64,000 nucleotides of DNA from Silvania confinis. GTDB taxonomy: Bacteria; Pseudomonadota; Gammaproteobacteria; Enterobacterales; Enterobacteriaceae. The notes beneath the pieces were generated by a model, which saw only the letters and a list, made by a program, of their open reading frames with translations, was not told the origin of the DNA and did not search any database. The stretch lies in the NCBI RefSeq assembly GCF_025564085.1, contig NZ_JAMGZJ010000075.1:62001-126000 (forward strand). Reading direction: 5' to 3'. This document shows, one piece after another, positions 50,362 through 59,764 of this stretch. A program made the position numbers and the translations under genes. Numbering within the stretch: position 1 is the stretch's first letter; every line of letters starts with the position of its first letter.

Positions 50362-51318
50362 ATGTGGAAGCGCTTACTTCTTGTCACAGCAGTTTCGGCA
50401 GCCATGTCGTCTATGGCGATGGCCGCCCCATTAACCGTAGGATTTGCGCAGGTCGGCTCGGAATCAGGCTGGCGCGCAGCGGAAACCAACGTCGCGAAAA
50501 GTGAGGCCGAAAAACGCGGTATCACGCTGAAAATCGCCGATGGTCAGCAAAAACAGGAAAATCAGATCAAAGCGGTACGCTCGTTTATCGCCCAGGGCGT
50601 TGATGCCATCTTCATTGCGCCGGTGGTGGCAACAGGCTGGGAACCGGTTTTAAAAGAAGCTAAAGATGCAGAAATTCCGGTCTTCCTGCTCGATCGTTCC
50701 ATCGATGTAAAAGACAAATCTCTCTATATGACCACCGTTACCGCCAACAACGTGCTGGAAGGGCAATTGATCGGTGAGTGGCTGATCAAACAGGTGGCGG
50801 GTAAGCCGTGTAACGTGGTTGAGCTGCAGGGTACCGTGGGTGCCAGCGTGGCGATTGACCGTAAGAAAGGCTTCGCTGATGCGATTGCCAAAGCCTCCAA
50901 CATCAAGATTATCCGCTCTCAGTCCGGCGACTTTACCCGCAGTAAAGGGAAAGAAGTCATGGAGAGCTTTATCAAAGCCGAGAACAACGGCAAAAACATC
51001 TGCATGGTTTACGCCCACAACGATGACATGGTGATCGGCGCGATTCAGGCGATCAAAGAAGCGGGTCTGAAACCGGGTAGCGATATCCTGACCGGCTCTA
51101 TCGACGGCGTGCCGGACATCTACAAAGCGATGATCGACAAAGAAGCCAACGCCAGCGTCGAGCTGACCCCGAATATGGCTGGCCCGGCGTTTGACGCGCT
51201 CGAGAAATTCAAGAAAGACGGCACCCTGCCGGAAAAAGTGACCATCACCAAATCCACCCTTTACCTGCCTGATACCGCGAAAGAAGAGTTAGAGAAGAAG
51301 AAAAATATGGGCTACTAA
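50362..51318 (+). CDS. ytfQ: YtfQ, galactofuranose-binding periplasmic protein
   Basis: This is a 318-residue sugar-binding protein of the RbsB/MglB family. The signal peptide is MWKRLLLVTAVSAAMSSMAMA, followed by APLTVGFAQVGSESGWR. E. coli YtfQ binds D-galactofuranose and galactopyranose. The start at 50362 gives the E. coli length, with GAGGG upstream. It is the first gene of ytfQRT-yjfF, with a BIME in the gap to ytfR. Confidence 0.97.
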   Translation: MWKRLLLVTAVSAAMSSMAMAAPLTVGFAQVGSESGWRAAETNVAKSEAEKRGITLKIADGQQKQENQIKAVRSFIAQGVDAIFIAPVVATGWEPVLKEAKDAEIPVFLLDRSIDVKDKSLYMTTVTANNVLEGQLIGEWLIKQVAGKPCNVVELQGTVGASVAIDRKKGFADAIAKASNIKIIRSQSGDFTRSKGKEVMESFIKAENNGKNICMVYAHNDDMVIGAIQAIKEAGLKPGSDILTGSIDGVPDIYKAMIDKEANASVELTPNMAGPAFDALEKFKKDGTLPEKVTITKSTLYLPDTAKEELEKKKNMGY

Positions 51319-51330
51319 GCTCCAATAAAA

Positions 51331-51405
51331 ATGCCGGGCGACGCTGCGCTTGCCCGGCCTACGATACGCTTTTTGTAGGCCGGTTAAGCGTAGCGCCATC
51401 TGGCG
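51331..51405. repeat. REP/BIME element inside the ytfQRT operon
   Basis: Units TGCCGGGCGACGCTGCGC.. to ..CCCGGCCTAC (51332-51362) and GTAGGCCGGTTAAGCG.. to ..TCTGGCG (51375-51405) face each other between ytfQ and ytfR. Such placement downstream of a binding-protein gene usually stabilises its mRNA and sets higher expression than the following ATPase, as in malE-malF. Confidence 0.85.
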
Positions 51406-51421
51406 TGATGCAGGGGGAAGC

Positions 51422-52924
51422 ATGACCACAGACCAACACCAGGAAATCCTCCGCACAGAAGGATTAAGCAAGTACTTTCCCGGCGTAAAAGCGCTGGATA
51501 GCGTCGATTTCAGCCTGCGCCGTGGCGAGATCATGGCCCTGCTGGGGGAGAATGGCGCCGGGAAATCCACCCTCATTAAAGCCCTGACCGGCGTCTATCA
51601 CGCCGATCGCGGCACCATCTGGCTGGATGGTCATACCATTTCGCCAAAAAACACCGCCCACGCCCAGCAGCTGGGTATTGGTACGGTCTATCAGGAAGTG
51701 AACCTGCTGCCGAACATGTCGGTGGCCGATAACCTGTTTATTGGCCGGGAGCCGAAGCGCTTTGGCCTGATTCGACGCAAAGAGATGGTGGCGCGCGCCA
51801 CCCGATTAATGGAGTCATACGGCTTCTCTCTCGACGTGCGTGAACCCCTGAACCGCTTTTCGGTGGCGATGCAGCAGATTGTGGCCATCTGCCGGGCTAT
51901 CGATCTGTCTGCTAAAGTGCTGATCCTCGATGAACCCACCGCCAGCCTCGACACCCAAGAGGTAGAGATGCTCTTCACCCTGATGCGTCAGCTGCGCGAC
52001 CAGGGGGTGAGCCTGATTTTCGTCACCCACTTCCTCGATCAAGTGTATGAGGTCAGTGACCGCATTACCGTGCTGCGCAACGGCAGCTTTGTCGGCTGTC
52101 GCGAAACGCGCGAGCTGCCGCAAATTGAGCTGGTGAAGATGATGCTGGGCCGCGAACTGGAGACCAACGCCCTGCAGCGCGCGGGCCGCACCTTGCTCAG
52201 CGATAAGCCGGTGGCGGCGTTTAAAGGCTACGGCAAAAAAGGCACCATCGCCCCGTTTGATCTTGAGGTTCGCCCCGGCGAGATCGTCGGTCTGGCGGGC
52301 CTGCTGGGATCCGGGCGCACCGAAACGGCCGAGGTGATCTTCGGGATCAAACCTGCCGACACCGGCAGCGCGCTGATCAAAGGCAAACCTCAGACCCTGC
52401 GCTCACCGCATCAGGCCTCCAGCCTCGGGATCGGCTTCTGCCCGGAAGACAGGAAAACTGACGGAATTATTGCTGCGGCCTCGGTGCGCGAAAACATCAT
52501 TCTGGCCCTGCAGGCCCAGCGCGGCTGGCTGCGGCCAATCCCTAAGCGTGAGCAAAACGCCATTGCCGAGCGCTTTATTCGTCAGCTGGGGATTCGTACG
52601 CCGAGTGCGGAACAGCCGATTGAATTCCTCTCCGGCGGTAATCAGCAAAAAGTCCTGCTGTCGCGCTGGCTGCTGACCAAACCGCAGTTCCTGATCCTCG
52701 ACGAGCCGACGCGCGGCATCGACGTCGGTGCCCACGCGGAAATTATCCGTCTGATCGAGACCCTGTGCGCCGACGGTCTGGCGCTGCTGGTGATCTCGTC
52801 GGAGCTGGAAGAGCTGGTGGGTTATGCCGACCGGGTGATCATCATGCGCGACCGGCAGCAGGTGGCAGAGATCCCGCTGGAAGCCCTGTCCGTTCCGGCC
52901 ATCATGAATGCCATTGCGGCTTAA
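51422..52924 (+). CDS. ytfR: YtfR, sugar ABC transporter ATP-binding protein
   Basis: This is a 500-residue double ABC ATPase of the RbsA/MglA type. The first Walker A is GENGAGKST (42-50), and the second half has a degenerate P-loop, GLLGSGRTE (about 294-302), and the signature LSGGNQQK (about 405). The start at 51422 is set by GGGGGAAGC and homologue length. It energises galactofuranose import with YtfT and YjfF. Confidence 0.97.
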   Translation: MTTDQHQEILRTEGLSKYFPGVKALDSVDFSLRRGEIMALLGENGAGKSTLIKALTGVYHADRGTIWLDGHTISPKNTAHAQQLGIGTVYQEVNLLPNMSVADNLFIGREPKRFGLIRRKEMVARATRLMESYGFSLDVREPLNRFSVAMQQIVAICRAIDLSAKVLILDEPTASLDTQEVEMLFTLMRQLRDQGVSLIFVTHFLDQVYEVSDRITVLRNGSFVGCRETRELPQIELVKMMLGRELETNALQRAGRTLLSDKPVAAFKGYGKKGTIAPFDLEVRPGEIVGLAGLLGSGRTETAEVIFGIKPADTGSALIKGKPQTLRSPHQASSLGIGFCPEDRKTDGIIAAASVRENIILALQAQRGWLRPIPKREQNAIAERFIRQLGIRTPSAEQPIEFLSGGNQQKVLLSRWLLTKPQFLILDEPTRGIDVGAHAEIIRLIETLCADGLALLVISSELEELVGYADRVIIMRDRQQVAEIPLEALSVPAIMNAIAA

Positions 52925-52934
52925 GGAGAGCACC

Positions 52935-53960
52935 GTGATGCCCCGTTCCGTTTCTCAAACCGGCGAGCCGAAGCGCCGCTTCAAATGGCCCACCGGGATG
53001 CCGCAAATTATTGCGCTGCTGCTGGTGCTGCTGGTCGATAGCCTCGTTTCGCCGCATTTTTATCAGATAATCCTCCAGGACGGCCGCCTGTTCGGCAGTC
53101 CGATTGATATTTTAAACCGCGCCGCGCCGGTGGCGCTGCTGGCGATTGGCATGACGCTGGTGATCGCCACCGGCGGGATCGACCTGTCGGTGGGGGCGGT
53201 GATGGCCATTGCGGGAGCGACGGCCGCGTCGATGACCGTGGCCGGACACAGCCTGCCGGTGGTACTGCTGGTGACGCTGGGTACCGGGGTGCTGGCCGGG
53301 CTGTGGAACGGCATTCTGGTCGCCATCCTCAAGATCCAGCCGTTCGTCGCCACCCTGATTTTGATGGTGGCCGGGCGCGGGGTCGCACAGCTGATTACCT
53401 CCGGGCAGATCGTGACCTTTAACGCCCCGAACCTGGCGTGGATTGGCAGCGGCTCGCTGTTTTTCTTCCCGACGCCGGTGATCATCGTGGTGTTGACCCT
53501 GATTGCCTTCTGGCTCTTCACCCGCAAAACCGCCCTCGGGATGTTCATTGAAGCGGTGGGGATCAACATTCGTGCGGCGAAAAACGCCGGGGTCAGTACC
53601 CGCCTGATGGTAATGCTGACCTATGTGTTAAGCGGAGTATGCGCCGCGATTGCCGGGATTATCGTCGCGGCGGATATTCGCGGGGCCGATGCCAATAACG
53701 CCGGGCTGTGGCTGGAGCTGGATGCCATTCTGGCGGTCGTAATCGGCGGCGGCTCGCTGATGGGCGGGCGCTTTAACCTGCTGCTGTCGGTGATTGGCGC
53801 GCTGATTATCCAGGGGATGAATACCGGGATCCTGCTGTCCGGGTTCCCGCCAGAACTCAACCAGGTGGTGAAAGCGGTGGTGGTGCTCTGCGTGCTGATC
53901 GTGCAGTCGCCGCGCTTTATCAGTCTGATTAAGGGGATGCGTGGTCATGATAAAACGTAA
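52935..53960 (+). CDS. ytfT: YtfT, galactofuranose ABC transporter permease
   Basis: This is a 341-residue RbsC-type inner-membrane permease (about eight to ten helices). Conserved VIATGGIDLSVGAVMAIAGA (about 88-107) and VVIGGGSLMGGRFN (about 274-287) are present. The start is GTG at 52935 followed at once by ATG 52938, with AGGAG 6 nt upstream; the GTG gives exactly the E. coli length (MM..). It overlaps yjfF by 14 nt. Confidence 0.94.
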   Translation: MMPRSVSQTGEPKRRFKWPTGMPQIIALLLVLLVDSLVSPHFYQIILQDGRLFGSPIDILNRAAPVALLAIGMTLVIATGGIDLSVGAVMAIAGATAASMTVAGHSLPVVLLVTLGTGVLAGLWNGILVAILKIQPFVATLILMVAGRGVAQLITSGQIVTFNAPNLAWIGSGSLFFFPTPVIIVVLTLIAFWLFTRKTALGMFIEAVGINIRAAKNAGVSTRLMVMLTYVLSGVCAAIAGIIVAADIRGADANNAGLWLELDAILAVVIGGGSLMGGRFNLLLSVIGALIIQGMNTGILLSGFPPELNQVVKAVVVLCVLIVQSPRFISLIKGMRGHDKT

Positions 53961-54945
53961 TTTACCGCTGATGATAACCCTGGGCGTGTTCGTGCTGGGC
54001 TATCTCTACTGTCTGACGCAGTTCCCCGGCTTTGCCTCGACGCGCGTCATCTGCAACATCCTGACCGATAACGCCTTCCTCGGGATCATCGCCGTCGGCA
54101 TGACTTTTGTGATCCTCTCCGGCGGGATCGACCTCTCCGTCGGGTCAGTGATCGCCTTTACCGGCGTGTTCCTCGGGAAAGCGATTGGCTTCTGGGGGAT
54201 CTCTCCGCTGCTGGCCTTCCCGCTGGTGCTGGCGATGGGCTGCGCCTTTGGTGCCTTTATGGGGCTGCTGATCGACGCGCTGAAAATTCCGGCCTTTATT
54301 ATCACCCTCGCCGGGATGTTCTTCCTGCGCGGCCTCAGCTATCTGGTGTCGGAAGAGTCGATCCCGATTAACCATCCAATCTACGAGACCCTCTCAAGTC
54401 TGGCGTGGAAAATCCCCGGCGGCGGTCGTCTGAGTATTCTTGGCCTGATTATGCTGGGCGTAGTGGTGATTGGGATGTTCCTCGCGCACCGTACCCGCTT
54501 TGGCAACGAAGTGTATGCGATGGGCGGCAGCGCGACCTCCGCCAACCTGATGGGCATCTCCACCCGCAGCACCACTATCCGCATCTATATGCTCTCCACC
54601 GGGCTGGCGACGCTGGCGGGGATCATCTTCTCCATTTATACCCAGGCGGGCTACGCGCTGGCCGGGGTGGGGGTAGAGCTGGATGCGATTGCCTCGGTGG
54701 TGATTGGCGGTACGCTGCTGAGCGGCGGCGTCGGAACAGTGCTCGGAACCCTGTTCGGGGTGGCGATCCAGGGGCTGATTCAGACCTACATTAACTTCGA
54801 CGGCACGCTCAGCTCATGGTGGACCAAGATTGCGATTGGCATTCTGCTGTTCATCTTTATTGCCCTGCAGCGTGGTTTGACGGTGCTCTGGGAGAACCGC
54901 CAGAGCTCGCCTGTTACACGCGTGAGCACAACCAGCACAAAGTAG
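53947..54945 (+). CDS. yjfF: YjfF, galactofuranose ABC transporter permease
   Basis: This is a 332-residue RbsC-type permease (MIKRNLPLMITLGVFVLGYLYC). VILSGGIDLSVGSVIAFTGVF (about 57-77) and VVIGGTLLSGGVGTVLG (about 252-268) match the family, near-identical to E. coli YjfF. GTG 53941 is nearer to AAGGGG and is a possible start, but homologues begin at 53947. It forms the membrane channel with YtfT. No T-run terminator follows it. Confidence 0.95.
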   Translation: MIKRNLPLMITLGVFVLGYLYCLTQFPGFASTRVICNILTDNAFLGIIAVGMTFVILSGGIDLSVGSVIAFTGVFLGKAIGFWGISPLLAFPLVLAMGCAFGAFMGLLIDALKIPAFIITLAGMFFLRGLSYLVSEESIPINHPIYETLSSLAWKIPGGGRLSILGLIMLGVVVIGMFLAHRTRFGNEVYAMGGSATSANLMGISTRSTTIRIYMLSTGLATLAGIIFSIYTQAGYALAGVGVELDAIASVVIGGTLLSGGVGTVLGTLFGVAIQGLIQTYINFDGTLSSWWTKIAIGILLFIFIALQRGLTVLWENRQSSPVTRVSTTSTK

Positions 54946-54970
54946 TAACATACTGAATTTGCTAAAGGTC

Positions 54971-54997
54971 TAATTATTTTCCGGTAGCGGCCGATAA
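54971..54997 (+). promoter_or_regulatory. Sigma-28 (FliA) type promoter of chemoreceptor
   Basis: GCCGATAA (54990-54997) is a perfect FliA -10, and TAATTATT (54971-54978) stands 11 nt upstream (5/8 to TAAAGTTT). It lies 44 nt before the start codon and is partly overlapped by the inverted repeat at 54978-55034. Confidence 0.8.
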
Positions 54998-55034
54998 TCT
55001 TTAATTCTGTCCAGATTTATCTCGCTACCGGAAA
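54978..55034. repeat. 12-bp perfect inverted repeat framing the sigma-28 -10 box
   Basis: TTTCCGGTAGCG (54978-54989) and CGCTACCGGAAA (55023-55034) are exact complements 33 nt apart. The left arm sits in the promoter spacer and the right arm in the 5' leader, 7 nt before the start codon. The arms could be paired operators, or a terminator for read-through from yjfF (no T-run). Confidence 0.75.
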
Positions 55035-55041
55035 TTACATC

Positions 55042-56610
55042 ATGCTGAAAACGCTATCGATTCGTACCGGCTTGCTTTCGTTACTGGCCGTTATGACCTT
55101 CCTGCTGCTGCTCGTCAGCGGTATCGGTATTTATGCCCTTACCCAAAGCTCCTCCTCACTGGAGCGTATTAACCACCTACAGGGTGAACAACTGGTGCAG
55201 CTCAGTTCGGGCTACACCCTGATCCTGCGCGCGCGCAATGAAGCGGGTCAGGCCGTCCGCATGATGGAGGTCGGCCTGCTGGATGACGCGTCGAAATCGG
55301 TGAAAAACATCAATAACGAAATCGCGCTGGCGCAAAAAACGCTGCAGGGCGTTTTCGCCAGCGGCGTGAGCAACCCCGAAGGCGAGCAGTTGCTGAAGCA
55401 GGTGGCGACAAGCCTGGCGGCCTACAACGAAAAAGGGATAGTGCCGATGCAGAAGGCGCTGAACGAGCAGAGCGCCGATGCCTATTACGACCTGCTGGAG
55501 AACAGCCTGGTACCGGTAGCGCGTCAGTTCGATAACGACATGCAGGCTTTCCAGGCCTGGAGCGAAAGCCGTGGCAAAGCCGAAGTGGCGGCAGTGCAGG
55601 CGAGTAAACGTCAGGTGATGCTGCTGATTATCGTTGCCGCGCTGCTGACTGCCGGGATTATCGTGCTGGCCTGGCTGGCGCTGCGTCATATGCTGCTCAA
55701 GCCTCTTTCCGCTTCGATTGCCCAGCTGGAGCATGTTGCCGCAGGCGATTTGACCCACACCATGGATCCGCCTGCAAGCCAGGAGTTTAACCGCCTGAAT
55801 GCGGCCATCGAAGCGATGCGCCAGTCGCTGATGGGCTCGGTACTGCGGGTACGCGATGCCAGCTCGCAAATCGACATCGGCAGCCGGGAGCTGACCGCAG
55901 GCAACATGCACCTGGCCCAGCGCACGGAATCGAACGCCACCTCGCTGGAGGAGACCGCGGCCAGCATGGAACAGCTCACCGCCACCGTGAAACAGAACGC
56001 CGACAACGCCGAGCAGGCGCACCTGCTGGCGAAGACCGTCTCTGATACCGCCGATCGCGGCAGCGAAATGGTGTGCTACGTGATTGAGAAGATGCGCGAT
56101 ATCTCCGGCAGCTCCAGCCGTATCGCCGATATCCTCAGCGTGATCGACGGGATTGCCTTCCAGACCAATATTCTGGCGCTAAACGCCTCGGTGGAAGCCG
56201 CTCGCGCGGGTGAGCAGGGACGTGGGTTCGCGGTCGTGGCCGGTGAAGTACGTAATCTTGCCAGCCGCAGCGCCGATGCCGCCAAAGAGATCCGCACCCT
56301 GATTAGCGACTCGCAGTCGCACGTCAGCGAGGGCAGCGAGCTGGCGCAGCAGGCGGGTGAAACCATGGATGAGATTGCTACCGAAGTGCTGCGGATGACG
56401 AAGCTGATGCGGGAAATTGCCAACGCGTCGCAGGAGCAGAGTCACGGGATTGCGCAGGTAAATATTGCCGTCAATCAGATGGATGAAACGGCGCAGCAAA
56501 ACGCCGCGCTGGTGCAGCAATCTTCGGCCGCGACGCGCTCGCTGGAAGATCAATCGCGCGAGCTTATCGAGGCGATGTCGTCTTTCAAACTGTCGATGCA
56601 GCAGGCGTAG
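55042..56610 (+). CDS. Methyl-accepting chemotaxis protein, TarH-like sensor
   Basis: This is a 522-residue chemoreceptor (MLKTLSIRTGLLSLLAVMTF). TM1 is at about 10-32, the TarH-like periplasmic four-helix domain spans about 35-190, TM2 is at about 192-214, then HAMP and the MA domain with tip [20 protein letters not shown] (about 367-387). It ends FKLSMQQA without the NWETF tether. It lies after yjfF (96-nt gap) but has its own sigma-28 promoter. Proximity to a sugar importer suggests, but does not show, a sugar ligand. Its 3' end overlaps the convergent LysR-domain gene by 26 nt. Confidence 0.94.
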   Translation: MLKTLSIRTGLLSLLAVMTFLLLLVSGIGIYALTQSSSSLERINHLQGEQLVQLSSGYTLILRARNEAGQAVRMMEVGLLDDASKSVKNINNEIALAQKTLQGVFASGVSNPEGEQLLKQVATSLAAYNEKGIVPMQKALNEQSADAYYDLLENSLVPVARQFDNDMQAFQAWSESRGKAEVAAVQASKRQVMLLIIVAALLTAGIIVLAWLALRHMLLKPLSASIAQLEHVAAGDLTHTMDPPASQEFNRLNAAIEAMRQSLMGSVLRVRDASSQIDIGSRELTAGNMHLAQRTESNATSLEETAASMEQLTATVKQNADNAEQAHLLAKTVSDTADRGSEMVCYVIEKMRDISGSSSRIADILSVIDGIAFQTNILALNASVEAARAGEQGRGFAVVAGEVRNLASRSADAAKEIRTLISDSQSHVSEGSELAQQAGETMDEIATEVLRMTKLMREIANASQEQSHGIAQVNIAVNQMDETAQQNAALVQQSSAATRSLEDQSRELIEAMSSFKLSMQQA

Positions 56611-56938
56611 TCTCAGCATATTCCGGCGCCGCAGGCGTCGGAAGGCTTTGCCCATCTACCGGGGTGCTGGCGATATGATCGTGGATCATGCCCAGCAGCT
56701 TTTCCATCTCGCCGGTCAACTGCAGTGCATGCGGCGTGGGATCCAGAAACAGTCCCTTTCGCGTGAACAGCGGCTCGTTAAACAGCATACCAAAGCGTTT
56801 TAGCGCCAGGCTAACGGCTGGTCTGGACATATTCAGACGTAAAGAGGCTTTGGCCATACTCCCGCACCTGACGACTTCAATAAAGACCGGAATAAGATTG
56901 AGATCGATACCCGTGGAGGATCGAGAGAGGTTTTTCAT
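56585..56938 (-). CDS. LysR-type DNA-binding-domain-only protein
   Basis: This is a 117-residue protein with an N-terminal LysR winged HTH (about 12-72: IDLNLIPVFIEVVRCGSMAKASLRLNMSRPAVSLALKRFGMLFNEPLFTRK, read in two parts) and a linker helix at about 73-90. It then ends in a Pro/Thr/Ala-rich tail. The whole effector-binding domain (about 200 residues) is missing. A truncated LysR gene is possible, but the frame is intact, begins at a proper ATG with a weak GGGAA site, and stops cleanly. Its 3' end overlaps the chemoreceptor gene by 26 nt, convergently. It may bind DNA constitutively; the function is unknown. Confidence 0.7.
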   Translation of the reverse strand: MKNLSRSSTGIDLNLIPVFIEVVRCGSMAKASLRLNMSRPAVSLALKRFGMLFNEPLFTRKGLFLDPTPHALQLTGEMEKLLGMIHDHIASTPVDGQSLPTPAAPEYAETTPAASTV

Positions 56939-57068
56939 ATCTGCTGATTCCCAACTATGAACACTATTTGAACGCCGCCATGATGACGGATTGGACAGGT
57001 GGGTTACAGCAGCATTTTTATATAGCGTTATACCGACAACAGTATAAATAAGCGCAGATTATGCCGGT

Positions 57069-57098
57069 AAAAAAGTAAAAAGGGGCCATAAGGCCCCT
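57069..57098 (-). terminator. Terminator of fbp
   Basis: AGGGGCC (57081-57087), loop ATAA and GGCCCCT (57092-57098) with A-rich sequence at 57069-57080, a T-run on the minus strand. It lies just past the fbp stop. Confidence 0.88.
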
Positions 57099-57114
57099 GA
57101 TATAAATCTAAAAA

Positions 57115-58113
57115 TTACGCGTCCGGGAATTCGCGGATCAGACGTTCAACATCATCAACCATATGATCGTTGCCGACGAAGAACGAACGACGCTGGTGCA
57201 GGCTTTCCGGCATGATATCCATAATCCGCTCTTTACCGTCGCTGGCTTTACCGCCGGCCTGTTCCGCGAGGAAGGCCATCGGGTTGCACTCGTACAGCAG
57301 GCGCAGTTTACCTTCCGGGTGGCTGGCGGTGCTTGGGTAGAGATAGATCCCGCCTTTCAGCAGGTTGCGGTGGAAATCCGCCACCAGAGAACCGATATAG
57401 CGCGAGGTATACGGGCGCTGGGTAGCCATATCTTCTTCCTGACAGAATTTAATGTACTTCTTCACACCCGACGGGAATCTAATGTAGTTACCTTCGTTGA
57501 TGGAGTAAGTGCTGCCCTTCTGCGGATAACGCATGCGCTCCTGGCTCAGGCAGAATACGCCCAGCGACGGGTCGTAGGTAAAGGCATGCACGCCGCAGCC
57601 GGTGGTGTACACCAGCATGGTCGAGGAGCCATAAACCACGTAGCCCGCGGCCACCTGCTTGTTACCCTGCTGCAGGAAATCTTCTTCGGTTACCGGCGTA
57701 CCAACAGGGGTGACGCGACGGTAAATGGAGAAGATAGTGCCGACAGAAACGTTAACGTCGATGTTAGATGAACCATCCAGCGGATCCATCAGAACGACAT
57801 ACTTTGCATGTTCACAGCCTTCAAAGACGACGATTTCATCTTCTTCTTCGGAGGCGATCCCGGCAACGATGTCGCGTGCGCGCAGTGCAGCTTTCAGTTT
57901 TTCATTCGCGAACAGATCGAGCTTCTGTTGAACCTCGCCCTGCACGTTTTCAGCACCGCTGGCACCCAGGATATCGACCAGTCCGGCCTTGTTGATATCG
58001 CGGTGGATGATCTTGGCGCCCAGTTTTATTGCCGACAACAAAGCAGTGAGCTCACCGGTTGCATGAGAGAACTCGTGCTGCTTTTCGACAATAAATTCAC
58101 CTAACGTTTTCAT
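57115..58113 (-). CDS. fbp: Fructose-1,6-bisphosphatase class I
   Basis: This is a 332-residue class I fructose-1,6-bisphosphatase ([15 protein letters not shown]), the key gluconeogenic step in the cytosol. The metal/phosphate motif [11 protein letters not shown] (110-120) and the acid pair SEEED (88-92) are in place. GGAAGG precedes the ATG. It is divergent from mpl, as in E. coli. Confidence 0.98.
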   Translation of the reverse strand: MKTLGEFIVEKQHEFSHATGELTALLSAIKLGAKIIHRDINKAGLVDILGASGAENVQGEVQQKLDLFANEKLKAALRARDIVAGIASEEEDEIVVFEGCEHAKYVVLMDPLDGSSNIDVNVSVGTIFSIYRRVTPVGTPVTEEDFLQQGNKQVAAGYVVYGSSTMLVYTTGCGVHAFTYDPSLGVFCLSQERMRYPQKGSTYSINEGNYIRFPSGVKKYIKFCQEEDMATQRPYTSRYIGSLVADFHRNLLKGGIYLYPSTASHPEGKLRLLYECNPMAFLAEQAGGKASDGKERIMDIMPESLHQRRSFFVGNDHMVDDVERLIREFPDA

Positions 58114-58292
58114 AACCCCTTCCCTGCATTCGATGTTGAGTAAAGTTGTTGATGCCCAACAATCTTAACAAACTTTCAAATATTCGCGCAGAGGTGAATC
58201 GCGCCAGCAAGATACAGATTTTCCTGAAATGCGTTCCTCTGCCGACGACATGTGCGTAAAATGTGCGCCACATAGAAGAAGGATAGTGACGT

Positions 58293-59666
58293 ATGCGCAT
58301 TCATATTTTAGGGATTTGTGGCACTTTCATGGGCGGCCTGGCAATGCTGGCGCGCGCTCTGGGTCATGAAGTGACAGGTTCGGACGCCAATGTGTATCCG
58401 CCGATGAGCACGCTGCTGGAGAGCCAGGGAATCGATCTCATTCAGGGATACGATGCCAGCCAGCTGGATCCGCAGCCGGATCTGGTGATTATCGGCAACG
58501 CGATGACGCGCGGTAATCCCTGCGTAGAAGCGGTACTGGAACGCAATATTCCGTACCAGTCTGGCCCACAGTGGTTACATGATTTTGTGCTGCGCGACCG
58601 CTGGGTGCTGGCAGTCGCTGGGACGCACGGTAAAACCACTACTGCGGGGATGGCGACCTGGATCCTCGAAGCCTGCGGCTACAAGCCAGGTTTTGTGATC
58701 GGCGGTGTGCCGGGTAATTTCGAGGTCTCGGCACGACTGGGCGACAGCCCGTTCTTTGTCATCGAAGCCGACGAGTACGACTGCGCGTTCTTTGATAAAC
58801 GCTCCAAGTTTGTCCACTACTGCCCGCGCACGCTGATCCTCAACAACCTTGAGTTCGATCACGCGGATATCTTTGACGACCTGAAAGCGATTCAGAAGCA
58901 GTTCCACCATCTGGTGCGCATTGTGCCGGGTCAGGGGCGCATTATCCTGCCGGAAAATGACATTAACCTGAAACAGACGATGGCGATGGGCTGCTGGAGC
59001 GAGCAGGAGCTGGTGGGCGAGCAGGGCCACTGGCACGCGAAAAAGCTGACCAACGATGCCTCCCAGTGGGAAGTGCTGCTGGATGGCGAAAAAGTCGGCG
59101 AGGTGAAATGGGCGCTGGTGGGTGAACACAACATGCATAACGGTCTGATGGCGATTGCCGCGGCCCGCCATGTGGGCGTACTGCCTGCCGATGCTGCTCA
59201 GGCGCTGGATTCGTTCATTAATGCCCGTCGTCGCCTTGAGCTGCGCGGCGAAGCCCATGGCGTGACGGTGTATGACGATTTCGCCCATCACCCGACTGCG
59301 ATTCTGGCGACGCTGGCCGCCCTGCGCGGTAAAGTGGGCGGCACGGCGCGGATCCTGGCAGTACTGGAACCGCGCTCGAACACCATGAAAATGGGGATCT
59401 GCAAAGACGATCTGGCACCCTCGTTAGGCCGTGCGGATGAAGTCTTCCTGCTGCAGCCGCAACATATTCCGTGGCAGGTGGCGGAAGTGGCGGACGCCTG
59501 CATTCAGCCCGCGTACTGGCATGCCGATGTCGATACCTTAGCGGAGATGGTGGTGAAAACCGCGCAGCCTGGCGATCACATTCTGGTGATGAGCAACGGC
59601 GGGTTTGGTGGCATCCACCAGAAACTGCTGGACGGTCTGGCGAGAAAGGCGGAAGCCGTAGAGTAA
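58293..59666 (+). CDS. mpl: Mpl, UDP-MurNAc:L-Ala-gamma-D-Glu-mDAP ligase
   Basis: This is a 457-residue Mur-ligase-family enzyme for peptidoglycan recycling. It ligates the recycled tripeptide to UDP-MurNAc with ATP. The N-terminal Rossmann segment GICGTFMGGLA (8-18), the P-loop GTHGKTTT (110-117), the YDDFAHHPTA motif (about 325-334) and LEPRSNTM (about 360-367) are present. It has its own gap after fbp and ends at a REP-like terminator. Confidence 0.98.
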   Translation: MRIHILGICGTFMGGLAMLARALGHEVTGSDANVYPPMSTLLESQGIDLIQGYDASQLDPQPDLVIIGNAMTRGNPCVEAVLERNIPYQSGPQWLHDFVLRDRWVLAVAGTHGKTTTAGMATWILEACGYKPGFVIGGVPGNFEVSARLGDSPFFVIEADEYDCAFFDKRSKFVHYCPRTLILNNLEFDHADIFDDLKAIQKQFHHLVRIVPGQGRIILPENDINLKQTMAMGCWSEQELVGEQGHWHAKKLTNDASQWEVLLDGEKVGEVKWALVGEHNMHNGLMAIAAARHVGVLPADAAQALDSFINARRRLELRGEAHGVTVYDDFAHHPTAILATLAALRGKVGGTARILAVLEPRSNTMKMGICKDDLAPSLGRADEVFLLQPQHIPWQVAEVADACIQPAYWHADVDTLAEMVVKTAQPGDHILVMSNGGFGGIHQKLLDGLARKAEAVE

Positions 59667-59667
59667 A

Positions 59668-59741
59668 AAAAGCCCGGTAGCGCAACGCTTACCGGGCTTT
59701 TTTTGTCGACCGGAGAAGGCGTTTACGCCGCCATCCGGCAA
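59668..59741. repeat. REP-like terminator and adjoining REP unit
   Basis: AAAAAAGCCCGGTAGCG (59668-59684) pairs across CAA with CGCTTACCGGGCTTTTTTT (59687-59705), with T- and A-runs that give termination in both directions. A second REP-like unit (GACCGGAGAAGGCGTTTACGC.. to ..CATCCGGC, about 59707-59739) follows. They lie between mpl and the convergent darP. Confidence 0.82.
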
Positions 59742-59764
59742 ACAGCAGGCACACTACAACACCA

